64,000 bases of DNA from positions 113,873,195 through 113,937,194 of the forward strand of contig CP136065.1 of NCBI GenBank assembly GCA_032622095.1. The letters are read 5' to 3'. Below the pieces are notes generated by a model, which was not told the DNA's origin, did no database searches, and saw only the letters and a list, made by a program, of their open reading frames with translations. Position 1 is the stretch's first letter. Each line of letters begins with the position of its first letter. Position numbers and translations under genes: made by a program. Below, one piece after another: positions 25,001 to 38,300 of this stretch. Origin of the DNA: Siphonodentalium dalli. Taxonomy: Eukaryota; Mollusca; Scaphopoda; Gadilida; Siphonodentaliidae.

Positions 25001-28000
25001 AGGTAGAGAGTAAATTGAACATCAGCCTTTATGACTTCTCCCCGATAACAGTCTTGTTCTCACAACATATAAGTGACTCTCCCAATATGAATTATCTAGG
25101 CAGGTCCCTGAAATGTGATCATCTTTGCTTGTATATACACTTATTCAAATTGGAAGATCAGAACACGTTGATTCCTGTTTTAGATGACTATTCTCTTATT
25201 CAATAACACATAGTTTTAAGATATCTTCAGTTTTACTGGTCATACTGGGATGTCTCACTATTTGACATATTCTTCCATCGAGTCTCCGAACGCATTAAAA
25301 CTATAAAGAACCGCTGTGGACTGGCCATTACCTGAGTTTTAAGCAAACAGGACGCGCCATTATCGTATTTGTTCGGCGATACTAACATTTCCCATAATGG
25401 CTATTTTGAGTGCGAGGAGCTCATATTCTTGCTGGCGATATTTGCACACCCTTACGACTGAGAAAAACTTCCTTTCACAGTTATGGCAGTCTCACCGTGA
25501 CTGACAACAAAAGGCTAACCGACAAGTAAAGTGACAAAAATTGGTTCTTATAAGCTATCAGATATATAGAGGAACCCCAGCGAGTTATGTTGGGATATAA
25601 TATTTTGTGACACGGGTTTGATAAATTTGATTCGCAATGAGGCGTAGGCGAGTTGTGAATCAAATTTATGAAACGAGTTTCATAAAATCTTATATCCCAA
25701 CATAACTCGTAGAAGATCTTGTATATCAAATGAAAAACTAGAGCTTTGTGCCATTTTAACAAATATAAATCCTTAAAAGAAGCTGCAAAATGAATATACA
25801 TTTACAGCGTTGGATGAGACGCTTCACATCCATAAAAGACAGTATTGCGCGCTCTGGATGTGGCGACGGAAAATTCCCCAATTCGCCTATTTGTTTTTGT
25901 GTCTACTGTCGTTAGTGCAACGACGGTGGACAAGAATTTAACTTTAATGAACAAAACAATCATTTTTGCGTTGTCTGGTTTTGGTATCATGCGTGGCTTT
26001 TCGAAATATTATTAATCCGTCTGAATCAATATAAAGGCGCGCGGTCATTTTGTTGGCGCGATGCTAAATGATATATAAATAGGGAAATATGTAATGGCTT
26101 TTTAATTATATAATTGGGGTTTCTTGTGATATTATATAGTAGACCTGCGTTCAAGAATACGAAGGAGCGAACTTTTGGAATTTCACTTCAATCCCATATG
26201 AGCTTATCGGTTACAATTGTAGACCTCAATTCCATATGATTATGTGTTAGCATAAGGGTAATATAGCACGCACATATATATGTACCTATATATATTTATT
26301 TATTATTTCACGTCATATTGGGCTCCATGCACCAGAGCGCACAACGTTTCTGGTAAAAGTGTGGAGGAAGATAGTTGATATAACACAGATTTTGCACTAT
26401 AAATTCCTTAAATCCACAACATGTATATGGGAATTTCTTCTAGAGAATTGTTACAGGCTTAGTAAGCTATATAGGACAACTTAATAAGTAATATACGTAG
26501 TTAGCTATGGAACAACTACTGTTTAAACTATACCGTAGTAATATTTGGTGGCAGTATAATTGAGCAAATTGTGAATTGGTCCCGCTACATACCTGGACAC
26601 CGTTACCCTCTGGATCGATAGCGTTCTGAGTTATCTCCATCATGGCCAGTGCCAATCGGGCAATGCAGCGCGCATGGTCCTCACATGGCTCCGGAAGTCC
26701 ACTGACCGCCATATACTTATCACCTACGGTTTCAACCTGGAACGGATAACAAGAACATACTTACTCTATGCCTATTTAAATTCAAGCTTCTGTTTCCAAT
26801 CCCCCGAAAGCAAATGCTGATGGTAGTAAGTGATAACCAAAGAGAAACTATATATACTGTTACATATACACACCATGCAGTGTTTGACAAACCTGATATC
26901 TAGATAGCCAGAGTCTTCTATTATATATTTTGGAAGATCTGTCTGTCTGTGTGTCTGTCTGCGTGTTCGCGATGGACTCGAAAACGGCCGAACCGATTTC
27001 GATGAAACTTGGTATGTGGGGGTATTTTCGGCCGGGAACTGGCATAGGCCTATTAATTTGCCCGTGCGACGTGACCTTGAAATCGGGTAATTTCAAGGTC
27101 AAACGCCCGAATATCACGGGATTTCGATGAAACTTGGTATGTGGGGGTATTTTCGGCCGGGGAGTGGCATAGGCTCATTAATTTGTCCGTGCGACGTGAC
27201 CTTGACCTTGAAATCGGGTCAATTCAAGGTCAAATCGCCAATTTTGATTGGATTTCGACGAAATTTGATACATGGGGTTACTTTTGTCCATTGAGTGTTT
27301 TGGAAGGGTCAAATCGTGACCCCGACCTCACATTGACCGTCTAAATGATCAATTCAAGGTCAAATCGGGTAAAACCGGATGGATTTCGACGGGCACGTTC
27401 GTAGGGTACTTTTGTCCGTGCAGTATTTTGGACTGATCAAATCGTGACCCCATTTGACCTTGACCTTTAAAATGGAAAATTCAAGGTCAAAGCCCGGACG
27501 AAGTCGGGTCACCTTCTAGTCATATATATAACAAGAATTTGCTGATTTCTCTCAAATATAACGTACATAGATTTAATTAATATTTTTATTATTTATATTT
27601 ATATTAACCGGGTGCTAAGCATATACCGGCATTGTGTATATACTCTTTTGAAAAAAGTCAGGGTGGCGAATCTCCAAACCAAATATTAGTCAGTTCCAAT
27701 AACCCGCGACTGAGATATCTGCCTGCACGTACAAAAACCCTGCCCATTATTTCCAGATGAAAAATGAATGATAACTCTGGAACGGAAAAACGCGAACATC
27801 ATTTGTCCCTATTATGAAAGCATTCAGTCATGATGTCGAACCTCTATATACAATTTTACTCAGATGCTATATAACCCATGGCTGAGATATATATTCCCGG
27901 ACGGACAGATGGACATACGGACGAACGGACAAAGTCAATCCAGTATACCCCCCATTTGGGTGTATAGTTATGTGTCTATACAGTTGAACTTATCTGTGTA

Positions 28001-29337
28001 CTTAAACAGGTTTATGCGAACAATCTTCTAGATTACAAGGGTATGGCATATGGCCACTTATAATAATATTCCACGACGACTCTTCTCCACTCAAACTAAT
28101 TTCATAAATCCAGTACAATTATAATATACGCATACTTATATATAGTATATAATAAGATGCTTCAACATTTAGGTGCATCGATGTATGTATATTTTATTCA
28201 CACAATAGTTAGGTTACAACAAAGCATCAATAATAACTGAAAAACCAGATGTAATTATTGTGATGGAGTGGCATGACCAGGATTGGCTGTCTTTCTGTCA
28301 CCCCCGTTGTCAAGATAATAAGTAATGTATCAATGGCATAACCTCAAGTTGAGGTGCTAATAACGAAATAACGAAATACCGGAATTTATAATAACAAAAT
28401 ATTGGATAATATACATATATGCCTGTATAGTTTTGGTTATGTATGCGTGTGCACGGCAATTAAAGAACACAATCTAATATTAAGGTGCCATGGACCTTGC
28501 TTAAGTAACACTGATAATGCATATATGATATATAAATCGTGTTAGCAGGGTCCATTAAGGGCGAGGTTTCGGGGTAGTCAGCACTCAAGACAGCGGGGGT
28601 GGTGGATTCTTACTCAGGAGTTAAGTATATGTAATTTAGTTATGAGTTTTTGGAAGGAAAACATTCTCTGCAAGTTTTGTTTTTACATTTAAAGTTTGCA
28701 TCGTAAACGTTGATAACCATGACCTTTATTTGATCTTTAAAGTTGTGTCGTCTTTCAATTGATTTAAGTTTTTAGTCTGTTTCATTCTATAATCTTGGAA
28801 ATGAAGGTTTGGGCAAAACAAAATAAAAATCGTTCGTGATTTAATTTCCCTTATTTGTCCCGATTGGCTGGTGATTGATCGTATCTTATTGCCAAATGCT
28901 GTAAGAAATAATGCCGGGGGGGGGGTTAAAATGTTCCCAGGCATACATAAACAGGCTAACATGACAGGTAAGCACATCTCTGAATTTAAAAACGTTTCTG
29001 TTAAATTTGGCATAGTAGCTTATTGTTCTGATAGCTCTCTTTTGTAGTAGGAAGGCTATATTAGATTATACCACAGACAACACGGCTTTGAATTAATGCA
29101 TAGTATAGTGTTCGACGGGCATTAACTGGGAAAATTGTTCTCACCGTGATCATACCATATAGGGCTCTTGTCATTTTGGAACATATCACCGAGGTATGGT
29201 CTTTAAAAGTAAGGTTTTCATCGATTATAATTCCGAGAAATTTTAGTGACGTTTCATCACTTTTGTTTCCAGCACGCTTGAGTTCTACGTCGTTTGTGTA
29301 TATTTTTTTTGAAAATTCCATTTGTTGTCGTTAATTG

Positions 29338-29373
<36 letters not shown>

Positions 29374-32300
29374 TGGATGAAAAAGCATATATTTACATTT
29401 GTTTTTTTATAAGCAGTTACAATAACACTATTTGTAGACATCTTTTAACTCATTGTTTATGATGTTTTCAATAAGTTGGCCGTTATTGTCGGATATGCAT
29501 AGCGTATATGGTATCATCGGCAAATGATAACAATTTCAATGCATTTGCAGCAGACGTAAATGAGGAACATTGTCGGACCGAGTATGGAGCCCTGGGGGAC
29601 TGCGTTGAATATAATATACCCTTAAGACTAGAATTCAGTAAACTGTCGTCTTTCGAATATATAATATCTAAACCAATCATTCGCAATGACAGGTATTCAA
29701 TAGGGATCCATTTTAATTAATCATTTTACTTTGTCATGACTGATGGTATTAAAAGTTTTTGAAAGGTCAATAAAATGGCTAAGGTGAAGTCTCGATTGAA
29801 AACTTTAAATGATTCGGTAAACGCGATATGATAGTTTCGCAAATCGACGATGTTTCATCTGAGTACATATGAGGGTTTTCTTTATAAAGATGCACAATCC
29901 GAATTAAATATCCCAAATTACTATTTCTTTGGCTTCGGGTGTAAAACTATTGATTCGTGTCGAGGAACCCACCCATCAAAGATCAGATTAATCAGATATC
30001 GATGTTTGTAATTTATTATTTCCCGACATATGTAATTCTTGGCGGCCTGGCAAATATTCATCAAGCCGACGCCCTCGAACCAAATTGCGGATGAAGATGG
30101 ATAACTCTAAAATCAAGTTGCTTTGGGTGTTATATATTTGACAATGCGGCCAAATTTCGTTGAACAAAGACCAAATTACGATTGAAGATGGATAACTCTA
30201 AAATCAAGTGGGCTTTGGGTGTTAGGTGTTTGACAATGCGGCCAAATTTCGTTGAACAAAATGTTGATATATATAACACGTTTTGGGCAATTGTTGTTGT
30301 TGGAATCTGATGATATGGGGACCATCGAATCGAACTAAGTACCTTTAATCGTTTGTTTGTTTTTATTTAAAAAATATGTGATTGCCGTATACCGGAATGC
30401 ATCTTTAATTGCTTGGTTCGAACTCACCTTATATACATTTGGGTTGATTCTTTGATCCATCAATACGTCGACTTCCGTGTAAACAGTATTCAGCAGTTTC
30501 ACGATCTTCATAGCACCAGTGGCATCGGAATTACTAGCACAGAACTCAGAGAAGCCGACGATGCCACTGAATAAAATGGTGACCCTTTCATATTTCTTTG
30601 GTGGTACCGGGCGATCATGTCGAAGATCGTTGGCGACACTATTGGGCAATATTGAATACATCAACCTGCAGTTCAAAGCGAGTTCTTATTAATAGCCACC
30701 TCATGTATAGAAAAGAAGTTGACTCAACTTACAAGCAAGATGATCATACTCACAAACGTAATAAAAACAATAATAATGTCTGTTTGCACACAGTTTTTGC
30801 TAGTACTAAACGGATGTATACGAGGGAATGATGATCGACTACAATTGTCTGAACTCGAAATGGCATAACTTTACTGTTACGACAAGGACAGACTGCAGGA
30901 CAAAGGACAGACTGCAGGACAAAGGACACACTGCTTAGTGTATGTTCATACACCGATAAGTTTGCGCGGCATTCTTTTGCAGGAATGACGGTATAGAGAG
31001 ATACAATGTGCCAGAAACCGAATGCAAAAATTATGGGCAGCCATTCGGTCGGAAATTACACGAAATAAAAGTTAATGGTGGTTTGTAAAAACAACTACAA
31101 TCTATTTCAAAACAATAGTCTCCATTTTCAAACCAATGGTCGTTCTTTGATTCAATAAGAGACAATTACGTGTTAACAGATATAGATTCACAATCAACGT
31201 TGACCGATGCAAAATTAATGTTCTATTTTAATTTAATAGTATTCATTGTTCAACTAATATCTAATAACAAACAATTAATACAGCTTTGCTCATATTCAGT
31301 AAACGTACATTCCGTTTCAATAGCCATATTTCAAACCAATAGACGATTTCTCACGATCAGTGATTATCGTTATCAAACTAATAGACCTTATTGTAAAACT
31401 AATAACTCATTGTAAAACTAATAAATAAAACCGTAATTAACTTATTGTAAAACTAATAACCTATTGTAAAATTAATAGACCTTATTGTAAAACTAATAAC
31501 TTACAGTAAAACCTATATCTAAAACCGTCATTAACTTATTGTAAAACTAATAACTTATTGTAAAATTAATAGACCTTATTGTAAAACTAATAATCAATAG
31601 ACATATTTTAAACCAATATAATATTTCCCACGATCAATGATTATCGTTATCAAACTAATATAACAATAACATGATTTTTGAGGGCGTTATGGTTTATTAA
31701 CGGCCCGGCTGGAATGATTAACAGCCCAAGGGCCTATTAGCGGCCCGAGACGAAGTCGAGGGACGCTAATAGGCCCGAGGGCTGTTAATCATTCCAGAGG
31801 GCCGTTAATAAACCATAATGCCCGATGAAATTATGTTATTACTATTATTACCACAGTTTTGGACATTTGACCCATTTGAGGATTTAGTGGAATAATGAAG
31901 TAGATTAAGAGAGAAATATTTTCAAGAACATTTAAATTTGATACCATTTGACTTGTCAGCTGACACGGACTGACGGAGTCTCGAAAATAGGACAGGGGAA
32001 AACCCAGTGCTCATTGGAGACGAGTAACAACCAATGAGAGGTTGACAGCTAAAATTATCAATGCATACTTACGCTTGATACAATAATTCAATCATATAGC
32101 GTGAATTCCAATCATAAAACCATTATAGTGTCGAGGAAATCGGATACATCTTCCCATTATTTTCTTGAAATAACCACGCCAGATCGGAAGTTGAAGGGAC
32201 GTAACTCTCGCGATAATAAACGAGATCTATAGTTTCCGGGCGGCGGGCCGATATTGAACTAGGCTTCTCATTATCGGCCCGCGGCCCGCTGTTTTGGTAA

Positions 32301-35300
32301 CAATACGCTATTTGGAACGCCCCGAAAAACATTATCAATGGCCTAGAGAACGCCCTATAAAGTGGTAATAATATCTAATAGCGGAATCAACTATTTCAGG
32401 TCAAACCAATGAGCTCATTTGAAATTAATGATTAAAACACAAACCTATAAGCAATTCGTAAATTAACGCTAGGGGCGCTGGCCACCAATTTTGTTCGCAA
32501 AATCCGTGACGTCAGAAATATAGAAATAAACATGGGAGTTCCCAATGTCATGTCGATGTGACGATTTGGAATATGAGTTCACTCGGTGCAAATCAAACGA
32601 CGATAAATATTCACTATAATATATAGGACATATAGTGGAGTAGATTAAGTCAAATTTTCAAGGCAGTTGTTCAAATTGTTACTAAAGCATGAAACTTTGC
32701 ACATATGTACATCTTCTTTAATATTAGATATGGAGCCACGCTGAAATTTCACTTTAACCCCTCTTTTTAAGGGGTTTTCCAAATTTATAGAGCGTTTCGT
32801 GATTATATTATTTAATAAATGTCGCAATTAATCTCACCATGAAATATACGATTTAAAATTAGGCATATTCAGTTCGTATGACTCTGAGAGATATAATGCC
32901 ACATTTTAAGGGTAAAATTGGAACTCCCCGCCCAAGATGGTCGTTAAAATGACAGCTGAAAGAGGGAATTTGACGTTTTTTCGCTAATATCTTCTAGATC
33001 AGGTTCTGCTGAATGGAACTGGTTCGGAAATGTGACTTCATTTTGTATTGCTCATGTTAAGAGATAATTGGAGCAATGAATATATGTCATTCGTATGATC
33101 CAAGTCCCTCCCGCGATCCCTCAATAATTCGATTATACATAACTCGGTATGAAATTTAACCAAATATCACCGTTATGAATCTAGTCATATTTTAACAAGA
33201 ATTGGACAGATTGCAAATTATGACATACAATTACTTATGAATTTTTGCGCTTAAGTGCAAATAGTTTACGTTTAATCACAAATCATTTGCGCTTAAGCCT
33301 GTAAATAGCGTGTCTGTCATTTGCAGAATGAGGTCCACAGAGGGTGAATTTAGTGATGCTACCCTGCATAGCGGCTAGCATAACTAAATTCACCCTCTGG
33401 GGACCTCATTCTGCTTAGGCCTCATTTTCTGGGAAGTAACTATGGTATCAAATTAACATTGTTTTTAGTTACGTTTTCCCATCTGGGAAGTTTCTATATC
33501 CCCTAATTTGCAGAAGATAAAATCCATAATCGAGGCTCCAAATGGGTGAACATCACCAACTTCAACTGGGGAACTTCAATCTTATCCTTGGACTGCCATA
33601 GCAGTTGAGGGCCCTAAGCAGAATGAGGCCCCCAGAGGGTAAATTTAGTGATGCTAGCCCACTATGCAGTGTAGCGTCACTAAATTCACCCTCTGGGGAC
33701 CTCATTCTACAAATGACAGACACGCTATTTGCAGGCTTGCACTCAAGTCTATATACCTGTAGGCCCATCATACAAGGGAAGCAATCCCCAGTGATCCCTA
33801 GATACCAGTACCTTTTATGACCATGGAAATGGTATATATCTGTACAGGATATGTCTCTTTTATAAAATGTAATAGATCTCTGGGATGGAGGCACAAATTC
33901 TTAGGGACAGGGATGCTGATAATATGAAAATATGTTTTTCCCCTATTTCTATTCAATAAGTACATGTACACCACGAGGGAAGCAAGCCACCAGTAACCCC
34001 TAATTCCCCTTCTATGACCATGGAAATGGTATATATTTGTGCAGGAGATGTCCCTTTAATAAAATATACTAGAGCTTTGGGAATGAGGCACCAATTTTTG
34101 GGACACCAGAGACAGAGATGCTTTTGACTTTTCAACTTTCGAGTCTGTATGGGCTACTACCATGGGCCCATAATAATATACTATGAGATGGACTCCATCA
34201 TTCACAATCAGAGGGAAGTAAAGGAGTGTTAGGTATTTGCGCTTAAGCGCAAATCATTTACACTTAAGCGCAAATGATTTTCACTTAAGCGCAAACAAAT
34301 TGATAGACACATATTTGTGCTCAAGCGCAAATGACATTCGCTTAAGCCCAAATGATTTATGTTTAAGCTTAATATTTGTGCTTGAGCGGAAATAAATAAT
34401 AAATGTGAAAAGGGCCTCCCATAAGTAAGAGGGGACTCTAAATTTCTTGAACATTGAAATTCCCTTTGTTTGAGAATTTGTATATGTTTATATTGAATAT
34501 TCTCAGTAAATAATTATTATGTGTGTTTCAAAAGAAATCAGAATAAATTGTTATTGTTTTTAAGTATCGGTTATAGATAACAGTTAATTAGATTGACTCC
34601 CCTCTTCCAAGATGCATCCTTACTGTGGAAAACCGATCGCCCAAGCGATTCACCCAGGTCTGTTGGATGGCTCAAACGACTTTTCCTACTATGGCCAGTT
34701 TGTACCCTTGATTTGAATGACACATTTAATTGTTTCGTACCATGTTTTTGGTCATTTCACACCATATATTGGTATGTTTCATTGATTCCCAAAAATGATG
34801 AATGGTCATTCGTACATGTGAAAAATTATATTAATCGTGTTAACTTAATGAGAGTGAACATGATCATGATTTAACGTTCGTGATGATGACAACCCAACAT
34901 TTACATGTTAACATATTTCCTTGGCTTCGGGTAAAACATATGTGATTTGAGTTGAGGAACCCACCCATCAAAGCTGAGAATGATCAGATATTGATTTATG
35001 AAATCTATTATTTTTTTACCATCGATAATTTTTAGTGGCCCAATAAAAAGTCGAAAGAGGACGGATGAAGATGGATAACTCAAAAAGCAAGTGGCTTTTG
35101 TTGTGTCAGATATTTGACAAACCCGCAAAATTTCATTGAACAAAATATTGATAAATAACAGGTTTTGGGCAATTGTATACTATATTTGACTGGTTAGCAT
35201 TATTTTTGGGGCATTAATCGATTCTGGTAAACGAAGTGGCATTTAAAAAAAATGGTGTTGTTGTTGAAATATGATGATATGGGAACCATCAAATCGGACT

Positions 35301-38300
35301 GAGTACCTTTAATGTCATTTAAAAAAATAAAATAATACCGGTATACTCAAAGGTACGAATTGTCGAAATGATTATACAGGAACTGGTATGAAATGTCCAG
35401 AACCCTGGTGCGAAACATCTCCATGTCAAACTTCCATGGTATGAAATGCCAGCAACCTATTCATCCATTGCACATTATCATTTATTTCCAATGGGCATGG
35501 ATACGAGTCTCCCATTGGGGAGGGGGTCCACCTTGATACATGTATGTTCCGACAGCACCCCCTTGGAAGGAAGTTTCCTACAGATGGCTACTAGTACAGG
35601 GTAAATGTATATCGGTCCAAAATTTGTTCGAAAATTATTAATTAGATATGACATTTTTGCACGATATGGCTTGTTATCAAACTCCATTTGTACTTAGCTG
35701 AATATCACTTCAATTTGCCCTAAATCGAGTAATATCATTTTACGACATCACTATTAAATTAAGAGTAATACAAGTATGATTTTATGACATCACGATCTGA
35801 GTAATACACGGTATGGCTTTGACATGGTGTAATTCTATTTCACTATTAGAATAGGCATAGATACCAATTTTTTGTGATGTCACTCATTAGAAAAAAGTTG
35901 TCAATATTACACTGTTACTAAGAGGCGAACTACCGTAATTAATAGATACATGTAGGGTATTACTTGGTTGGTTTGATATTATAGGCCTGATTTCAGTCCT
36001 CAGTAGCCTCATATCAGCCTTCGTCGTCAGGCTGATTGTGATATGAGGTTACCTCAGGGTGATATAGGGCCTAATATCAAACCAACGATGTTGGCGCTGC
36101 TAGTCTACAAGGTCACTGTCTCGTTGTTCCCCTTGCCGAGGAGATATAAATGGGTACAGGACGTTTTGTATCATCTTACATGTAAGTCATTTCGTACCAT
36201 ATTTTTGGTAGTTTCGTACCATATTTTTGGTAGTTTCATACCTTATTGTTTGGTCGTTTCGTACCATGTAGGAAATCAATTGGTCAGTTCGTACATGTTA
36301 CTACATGTACATGTATGTCACACCATATGGAAACAAATAAATGATTTTCTACAAAGTACGAAATAAAAAAAGTAACCAAACAATCTACCCTACCGTTATG
36401 TAAAACCAAAAATTATGGCATGGATTACTATGGAACGACCATGGTTATGGTATCAAATACTGAAATAATGAAGAAGTCACTGCAGTTGTATATATCATTT
36501 ATGTGGTCACAATATATGCATGTATAATGCAACCTGTAAGTTGACATGACCTCTGTTCTAGTTGGCTTATGATTGAGTTCTGGAGTGCTCTTCGCACTGT
36601 CAGGTTTACTTGATCAATACTCCAGCAATGTTCAGAATCCGATTCCACGACGCTCGTATGAAACGTCTAGAAAATAGGATCCATATTTAATAAATCCTTC
36701 AGACATTCAATATTACCGATCGCCTGAATCAACATCTGACTGTTTGAAGCGGTTCCACTCAATGGTTGTTTTCAGAAGAAGTCGTCGCAATGTACAGTGC
36801 TAGTACGCACTACACAGTAGATCGAACGATTATCTTACGGTGTTAGAGATGTTGTTGTTGTTATTGTTGACATAATCATATTCATACATGTACTGCTGTT
36901 GTTCTTTGTTGAGTTGTCTGCTGCTGTTCTATTTTTAATTTCGCATTCGTCCATCTCGTTTAGAGTGTTCCACTGAATAATTGTCCGTGTGAAGAATGAA
37001 TTTGAGTATTCAGCAGAGTTTGTCACCAGTGGCTCTTACCGGTAGGACAGTGAATTATTACATTCCTGTTTTGAGACTATATTTGTGGCACTGAAATCTG
37101 CAAATTTCTTGGCTCGGATTTTTCTGCCCACCTTTTTTGGTTTAATTAAGCACTGAGTGTTTACAGCCGACACCCGCCCCTTATCCATCTTGTGAAAGAG
37201 CTCCAGCCTCTGGTCTTTCCTTCTTTCTTCGAGTGGTCTTATCTCGCAGTCATTCATCAGTTTGGCCATGTCCTTCGACTGGTATAATTGCCGGTCATGA
37301 GCCATACAGCTCCTCTCTGTATTCCTCCAGGGCGTCGATTTTCTGCTGCTGGTGAGGATCCCACACGACGGCTGCGTATTCCAGCGACGATCTTACGAGT
37401 GTCTCATACGTTAGGCATTTACTCTTGAATCCGAGCGTGCTGTTAGCCTTCTTCGTGATCTTGTCTATCTGTGGCAACCATTTCATATCGTTTGAGAGCA
37501 TGACTCCAAGATATGGTGATTGAGTGACGCTTTGTATGATCTGGTTTCTGAGCTGGTACATGTAGGTCAGTTGGGAACAGTGATAATCACAGTAATACTG
37601 ACGGTGATTTCAGATACTGACAGTGAATGAGTGATACATCAAGTGATCAACATCACACTATTAAAAACAAGCTCTCAATTGGATCTTCGGTATCTGCTAC
37701 AGCCTACGGTACAGGATATAGTCCACAGTCCGTATATCATCGCAGTTTTCATGTTCAGGGTCACTTTCTGACGCGAAAATGTTCGAGAACATGCATTTTA
37801 TTTTTGGCAGGGGGGTATCCCATGTTGACGTCACGGAATTTCCAGTTTGGTGACTCCAACAAGATTCATGGTGGCGCTCCTAGCGTTAATTTGAGATTGG
37901 TCGCGACGCTAGCGTTTATTGGTTTAAGAATTGATCATTGGTTTGTAAACGGAAGTTATTAATTCGAGAAATGATCATTGGTTTGTAAACGGATGTTAAT
38001 AATCTTCAATTATTATTCATTGGTTTGACCGGAAATAGTAGATTTGTCTCTTATTGAATCCAGGAACGGCTATTGGTTTTGAAATAGATTCTATTGATTA
38101 AGAAAATATATCTATTAAAACGGAATTGTCTCTTATTGAATCCAAGAACGACTATTAGTTTGAAAATGGAGACTATTGGATATTGAAATATCTTTATTGA
38201 TTAAGAAAATATGGCCATTGCAACGGAATGTACGTTTATTGAATATGCGCGAATCTTACTAATTGCGTGTTATTAGATATTAGTTGAACAGAGAACGCTA

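Larger units (their letters stand above)
23381..26592 (-). other. gucy1b1 intron 6 (3.2 kb)
   Basis: Donor GTATGTAG, acceptor TTGTAG. Contains a (CTAT)n run near 23829, the foldback at 23848-24212 and the hairpin at 25581-25709. The rest (24213-25580, 25710-26592) shows no recognisable feature. Confidence 0.8.
26737..30427 (-). other. gucy1b1 intron 5 (3.7 kb)
   Basis: Donor GTGAGTTC, acceptor CCGTTCCAG. Contains the ACTAG-headed repeat (26921-27522), a second repeat tail (about 27650-27970, ending in a GGACGGACAGATGG-type stretch), a LINE remnant (29050-29830) and a TTAA element (29881-30348). 27971-29049 shows nothing recognisable apart from a G run near 28918. Confidence 0.8.

Noticed and set aside
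26467-26712. 81-codon minus-strand frame read as a separate gene
   Set aside because: It is exon 6 of the cyclase read past its splice donor; the true exon is 26736-26593.
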